Of a DNA stretch of 64,000 nucleotides, positions 58,701-64,000 are shown piece after piece (within the stretch, counting starts at the first letter, position 1; every line of letters starts with the position of its first letter). A program made the translations under genes and the position numbers. A model generated the notes under the pieces. It worked only from the letters and a program-made list of their open reading frames with translations, was not told the origin of the DNA and did not search any database. The stretch covers positions 14,103,975 to 14,167,974 of the forward strand of contig JALGQZ010000011.1 in NCBI GenBank assembly GCA_023105745.1, in the 5' to 3' direction. This DNA comes from Austropuccinia psidii (taxonomy: Eukaryota > Basidiomycota > Pucciniomycetes > Pucciniales > Sphaerophragmiaceae).

Positions 58701-61054
58701 AGAAATGTCATTTTGGATTTAAAGAACTTAAGGCACTAGGACATGTTGTATCTGGTTTGTCCCTTGGAATTGATAAAAACAAAGTTGCAGCAGTATTGTT
58801 AAAACCCATGCCTCAGAATAAGAAGGAAATTCAGTCATTCTTGGGTTTTGCAGGATATTACAGGCAACACATTAAAGACTTTGCATCCATAGCAAGACCA
58901 CTTTATAAGTTGTGTGACAAAGACACAGTATTTGAGATGACTGTTGACAGAGTCAAAGCTTTTGAATCTCTAAGAGAAGCATTGACCACTGCTCCACTCT
59001 TACTGATGCCAGACTTTAAATTACCTTTCAAACTGTATATTGATGCATCAGGGGATGGACTAGGTGCTGCACTTCACCAAGTTCAGATCATAAATGACAA
59101 ACCTGTAGAAGGACCAATATGTTTCATATCCAGGCAAATCAAAACAACTGAAGCCAGATATGGAGCAAGTCAAATGGAATGTCTATGCCTTGTCTGGGCC
59201 TTGGAGAAATTGAACTATTTCTTAGAGGGATGTGTTTTTGAAGTAATAACAGATTGTACAGCTGTGAAATCACTTTTGAACATGAAAACACCTAACAGAC
59301 ACATGCTCAGATGGCAAATAGCCATACAAGAATACAGAGGCAATATGACTATTGTTCATAAGGATGGGAATATTCATAAGAATGCAGATGGACTAAGCAG
59401 ATGGCCATTACCAAATAACATTGATAATCCTGCTTATGTTCCAGAAGAAGCTTCACCACAAATTCCAATAGAAGGAATAAGTGTTACAGACTTGAACACC
59501 ACCTTCTTTGAAGAAGTCAGAAATAGTTACACTCAAGATAAGAATTGTAGCATCTTATGCCAATTACTTAACAAAAACTGTAAAGACAACTCTCTAATAC
59601 ATGCCTTGGATGAAGTATGGAGAAAATCTTATAATGAAGGAAGATTTCACCTACTGGATGGTATAATTTACCACAGAACCAAGCACACATGTGTCATGAC
59701 AGTTGTAGACAGGTCATTAATCAATCTTGTACTGAAAGAATGCCATGATAGTCCCTTTTCAGGACATCTTTCTGAAGATAGAACAAGAGAAAAAGTGAAG
59801 ACCTGCATATGGTGGCCAATGTGGCAAAAAGATGTTGCAGAGTATTGAAAAACCTGTGACAGATGCCAAAAGGCAAATAAATCCACTGGCAAAAGACTTG
59901 GAAATATGATGAAAATCCAAGAACCAAACAGACCTTGGGAAATTGTCCATATGGATTGGATAACTGGCCTACCACCAGGAGGTGACAGGAGCTATAATGC
60001 TTGCCTAGTAATTGTGGACAGATTCAGTAAAACTCCAATCTTTTTACCATGTCACAAAGATGATACAGCCATGGATACAGCTCTTCTGATATGGAATAGA
60101 GTAGTGTCATGGACTGGGATATTTACAAATATCATCAGTGATAGAGATCCCAAATTCACTTCAGCACTATGGACAAATCTTCACCAATTATTTGGCACTA
60201 AACTGTCTTTCTCTACAGCCTACCACCCACAAACTGATGGCCTGGCTGAAAGAATGATCCAAACCTTAGAGGACATGGTGAGAAGATTTTGTGCATATGG
60301 GCTTGAATTCAAAGATTGTGATGGATTTACCCATGATTGGTGTACTCTGTTACCAGCACTGGAATTAGCATATAAAACATCAATCCATGCTAGTACCAAT
60401 CAGACTCCTGCTGTTCTAGAAAAAGGATGGAACCCCAAGTTTCCCCAAGACTCCTTGAGGAAAGACTTAATTGAAATACATCCCACAGCTGCTAGCTTCA
60501 AAGGAATGCTAGACAAAGCTAGAAAGCATGCAGTAAGGTGCATGGAGGACTCTTTTGCATATGCTAAAGACAAATGGGATAAATCTCATGCAACTCCAGA
60601 TTTCAAATTGGGGGACCTAGTTCTTGTATCCACCACTAACTTCAATAAAATCAAAGGATGTAAAAAGTTGAAAGACTCCTTTGCAGGACCTTTTGTGATT
60701 AAGGCCCTCCATGGAGAAAATGCTGTTGAAGTAGAGTTATCTGAAGAACTTAGCAATAAGCACCCTACATTTCCAGTGAGCTTGATAAAACCATATAAAT
60801 CTAGTGATGCTGAGAAATTTCCCTTGAGGAATAAGGTTCCCCAAGTTATACCTCCTATTGAGACATCTAGTACTAAGAAAATAACCAAAGTTCTTAAAGA
60901 AAGGAAATTAAGAACCAAGAAAGTAAGGGAACACCTTGTTAGGTACAGTGACCCAGCTTGTGAAGATGAATGGTTAGAAGAAAAAGATATACCAGAAGCT
61001 ACCAAACTCCTGAGGAGATTCAGACACACTAGAAACACCAATATTACAAAGTAA
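55130..61054 (+). pseudogene. R1c Gag-Pol, intact order but two nonsense codons
   Basis: A single frame of 1975 codons covers Gag and Pol with no frameshift between them. Zinc knuckle at residues 687-700, protease DPGA at 808, RT YIDD at 1156-1159, RNase H Asp (YIDASGDG) at 1305, integrase D1609, D1671 and E1707, then the chromodomain-like tail. Two stops break it: TAA at 58457-58459 in RT, where R1a has TAC, and TGA at 59846-59848 in the integrase zinc region, where R1a has TGC. Everything else is open, so loss of function is recent. Translation from ATG 55130 would stop after 1109 residues, before the RT active site. Confidence 0.93.
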
Positions 61055-61064
61055 TATTCTTTTT

Positions 61065-61076
61065 AGGGGGAGGGAA
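61065..61076 (+). other. R1c polypurine tract
   Basis: AGGGGGAGGGAA directly before the 3' LTR, identical to R1a. Confidence 0.85.
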
Positions 61077-62918
61077 TGTGAGCCTTTGAGGTAATTTCAT
61101 ATACCCAAAAGACCACAAATATAAAAAATAACATATTAATATAAATAAAATAAATTTATTTATATTATTAAAATAAAAATCAAAATATTAATATAAAATT
61201 ATATTAAAAATAAAAAAACTAATTATAATTTAAAAATAAAAAATATATTAAATTTTGTAAATATAAAATTACATTTATACTTGAAAAAATTAAGTAAAAA
61301 TGAAACTTTAACAAAATTGTGAAAAAAATAAATAAATTTGGAAAAAAGTTAAATAAAATTTATTATAACTTTTTATCCAATAAATAAACATATAAAATTT
61401 ATTTCACCATTGGATTCCTCATAAAAAATCAGGTGGGGTCACCTCTGAGTGAAATTCTTGTAACTCAACTCTAAATAAGCTTAAATTAAGTTTTTAGTAT
61501 TTTCAATACAAAAGTTGAAAATCCTCAAAACCTTAATTTAATTCACACCACATGTGGTGTTAACCATCAATTTTTGTGTTAAAATTGAGGTGTTGTGTTT
61601 AGTTTAGAAGTTATGAGGAATTGAAGTATTTTCAATTGAATTCAATTGAAATGTCAAAATGTGCGCGTGTATTACATAAGTGAACTTTGATTTACATATG
61701 AGGCGTCAATTATTACTGTATTGAACTGTACAATTGAATTCAATTACATATGTAAATTATAAGTATAATACATGATGAAGAATTAAAGGAAAAATAAATT
61801 GGAAAGATTAAATTTGGGGGGGGAAAGGAGCTCCAGCTCTAAGGGGGAGCTAGACCCCCAAAATCCTTGCTGACAGGCGTAGGATGTCAAAATTCACGCA
61901 AAAGTTCATCACTTTTTGGCCTGGAATTGAGTTACAGGGTCTGTGGACTCAATTGATGATGAGGTTTTGATACCAACTGGGGTAGTTTTAGCTGTTGCCA
62001 AGAGGGTGAAACTACCCTTAAGATAAAACAATCATAATAAAAACAGTTTTAACTGGTTTCTACGCCTCTGACACACATTCTGACGTGTTTTGAAGGCTCT
62101 AGGCCTGGTATTGCTATAGTAATGGCTGATTTAAGGGTCTAAAATGGCTAAAAATGGCTAAAAATGGCTTAAACCAGCCCTTTTTTGGTCTAAACCAGGG
62201 TTCAATGATGCCATAATTGGCTTTTCTGTTGTCAGACTGTTTTTCACGACTGACAAGAGTAAATTTTACTTTTGGAGTAAGAGAATTGATGGCTATAAAA
62301 GAATGTCTTCTTTGCCCCACTTTTCTCTTCATGTTAGAATCTTTTCCTTTTATTAATTAGTTTAAAACTGTTAAACCAATCAATCAAAGATTCCAACCAC
62401 CACTTTTAAATCATTTTAATCCTTTTAACCACGTGAAAAAATCATTATAATCATTGTTTGTGACTCTTATAATCATTTTTACCCCTGAACCACCCCAAAA
62501 GTGAATTAAAGCATCTTTCATCACTGTAAACTTTGTCACTCTGTTTCCAAATTCACTCTGGTCACTTTTGGGTGTGTTTTCTCTTTAATATTCTTTTTAA
62601 AGACTTTGTTCTTTAATTAATTGCTTGCAGTTCTTTGCTCAATTAATTCCAATTGAAATTGCTCTTGAAGAAATTTCTTTTGTAGCCTTAAAATATCTCT
62701 TGTAGAGTATTTTTTGGATAAATTTTTATTGTTGGTAAAACAATAAATTTTTATAATATTATTGTTTTATACTAATAAAGTTATAAACAATAAAATTGGC
62801 GTGTTTTCTCTTAAAAATAATATTTCATACTATTTTTAATTGATTTTTACCTTATACAAATTTTGAGGACAGGAAAAGTACTTGATTTTTAATCAAAGTT
62901 TCATATCCACACCTTACA
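61077..62918 (+). repeat. R1c 3' LTR
   Basis: 1842 bp with TATA box at 62294-62301. The sequence after it continues the R2-type solo LTR. Confidence 0.95.
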
Positions 62919-63032
62919 GTGGGTTAGGCCCAAAAGCCATTTAAACACCACTGAAGGCCAATTGGGCATAAATTCTTTCAGGCTGAAAATACCATAAAGA
63001 CCAATTGAAGGTTTCTTCCCATGTTTGTGACA
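62919..63032 (-). repeat. R2-type solo LTR, right part
   Basis: The last ~114 bp of the LTR begun at 51346, ending TGTGACA and followed by the GGACC duplication. Confidence 0.75.
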
Positions 63033-63047
63033 GGACCCATGTGGGAA

Positions 63048-63092
63048 GCAGGTTAGACCTGCTACCCCTGCTGCAAGGGGTAGCTTTTTTTT
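63048..63092 (+). other. Hairpin pair followed by a T8 run
   Basis: GCAGGT (63048-63053) pairs with ACCTGC (63057-63062). Then GCTACCCCT (63061-63069) pairs perfectly with AGGGGTAGC (63076-63084) across a 6-nt loop, followed by eight T. The shape resembles a terminator or a transposon end; there is no gene upstream to link it to. Confidence 0.4.
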
Positions 63093-64000
63093 CATGGTGA
63101 GTAGTGTATAACAAGTAAAATAAATAATCCAGTTAATAATTATTTATTTATTCTTATAATTAATTGATATATTATACTACATAAGAGCATTCATATTACT
63201 CTTTATTAATTGTAATATTATCAAGTGTTTGATAGACACATCTTACACTTTTTTCAAGAATGAATTGTATTCAAAACTTTTTTCCAATTTTTCAAATGGG
63301 ATAAATTTCCAAATCTTAATTTCAAACAGCTACAAATCATAGTAGAGTGTGTATATACATCTCAATTATTGTTTGTTATAGTTTGATGGACTTTAATAAG
63401 TGAAAAGAAAGGCTTTACCTGTAGGGCTTCTTCAATTTCCCATTTGTGTATTTGAAAATGGGGGCTGATAAAGCATAGAAGGAGAACCCCAATATCCCCA
63501 ATTTTCTTGAAATTACATAAGTAAATGAAATATTTTGACCTATGGGAAAGTTTTGACTTTTTACCCAAAGATTTCACTCTGATATTTTCTATAAGTTTAA
63601 AGCTTAATTCAACTTCAAATATTCTTAAATAAACTTTAATTTTGGATTATTTATGAGTTTTTAACTTCAAATAGAATCTTAATCCTTATCTGCAATTCGT
63701 TTAAGCTACAAAACCTTAATTAAGGTTGGCCAAATTCAAGAACTACTTTATGCAGATCCAAATATTTTGTTACTCTTTCACCTTTTGACAGAATTGATTT
63801 TTCCCACCTTTTTTCATGGATTTTGCCCTTTTAACTTATTGAAATCCATAGTATGGCATATTTAGCTTAGTGTGAACACAGCAGGTACAAGAGTTTCCAC
63901 CTGTATGATACATCCCAGGCTTACTTCAAAGCTACACACTGCACCTTAATTTTAGAAAATATTTTGGTAAATGGAGTTCTCCATGGTTGGACTTTATTTT
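63093..64000. other. AT-rich stretch, nothing firmly identified
   Basis: No coding sequence. The part near 63770-63960 resembles 47450-47660 in block order. Confidence 0.45.

Larger units (their letters stand above)
52815..62918 (+). mobile_element. R1c: full-length R1 element with two stop codons
   Basis: Two 1842-bp LTRs (52815-54656, 61077-62918), post-LTR motif, leader exon, Gag-Pol and polypurine tract, 10,104 bp in all. By eye the LTRs differ at about 17 positions (near 0.9%), somewhat more than in R1a. Flanks read GTAAG (52810-52814) and GTGGG (62919-62923), an imperfect duplication. It is inserted in an older R2-type solo LTR. It provides the uninterrupted Gag-Pol layout for the family. 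Confidence 0.95.

Noticed and set aside
1..64000. tRNA, rRNA genes, CRISPR arrays, bacterial operons
   Set aside because: None seen; gene structure, introns and elements are eukaryotic.

Overview
The window looks like transposon-packed, AT-rich nuclear DNA of a fungus, most likely a rust. The Gag and Pol of the minus-strand chromovirus at 4957-14937 resemble, from memory, the very abundant Ty3-type elements of the myrtle rust Austropuccinia psidii; no search was run. I see no intact host gene. The only recognisable host-derived sequence is a decayed tRNA-ligase 3' end at 28403-29008.

Three Ty3/Gypsy families explain about two thirds of the window. I call them R1 (LTR about 1.84 kb, TGTGAGCC...CTTACA), R2 (LTR about 1.7 kb, TGTCACA...TGTGACA) and R3 (LTR about 1.6 kb, TGTCAG...CTGACA). 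From left to right: 1-392 and 20486-21784 are two halves of an old R1-type LTR (R1d), split by a young full-length R1 element (R1a, 393-20485, 5-bp duplication GAAGT). R1a is itself split between Gag and protease by a full-length minus-strand R2 element (R2a, 4957-14937, duplication TTTTG). R1d lies in the pol of a decayed minus-strand R1 element (R1b, 21785-28402), which abuts and probably disrupted the tRNA-ligase sequence. Then come a Copia-like solo LTR (29268-29753), an old R3 solo LTR (about 32935-34330), a nearly complete but mutated R3 element (R3a, 34814-44340), a Mutator-like transposase remnant (about 44900-45870), an R2-type LTR fragment cut by an R1-type LTR fragment (47970-50440), and an R2-type solo LTR (51346-52814 plus 62919-63032, duplication GGACC) that received a third R1 element (R1c, 52815-62918).

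The most interesting observation is a probable splicing switch at the 5' end of R1 and R3. Both families have (1) an exon whose first two bases are TG and whose upstream donor exon ends in A, so that splicing would create the ATG; (2) a second phase-1 intron of 64-68 nt that contains the start codon of the long Gag frame; and (3) a second open frame overlapping the first ~570-600 nt of Gag in the same relative frame. Unspliced RNA would give Gag-Pol; spliced RNA would lose the Gag start and encode a different protein of about 282 (R1) or 286 (R3) residues. In R1 that second frame ends in an ATGA overlap with an internal in-frame Gag ATG. Separately, R2 carries a textbook -1 ribosomal frameshift signal between gag and pol (slippery G GGA AAA, 6-nt spacer, perfect 11-bp stem).

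Regions 29759-32930, 34331-34813, 44341-44890, 45875-47969, 50441-51340 and 63093-64000 are AT-rich and hold nothing I can identify with confidence.
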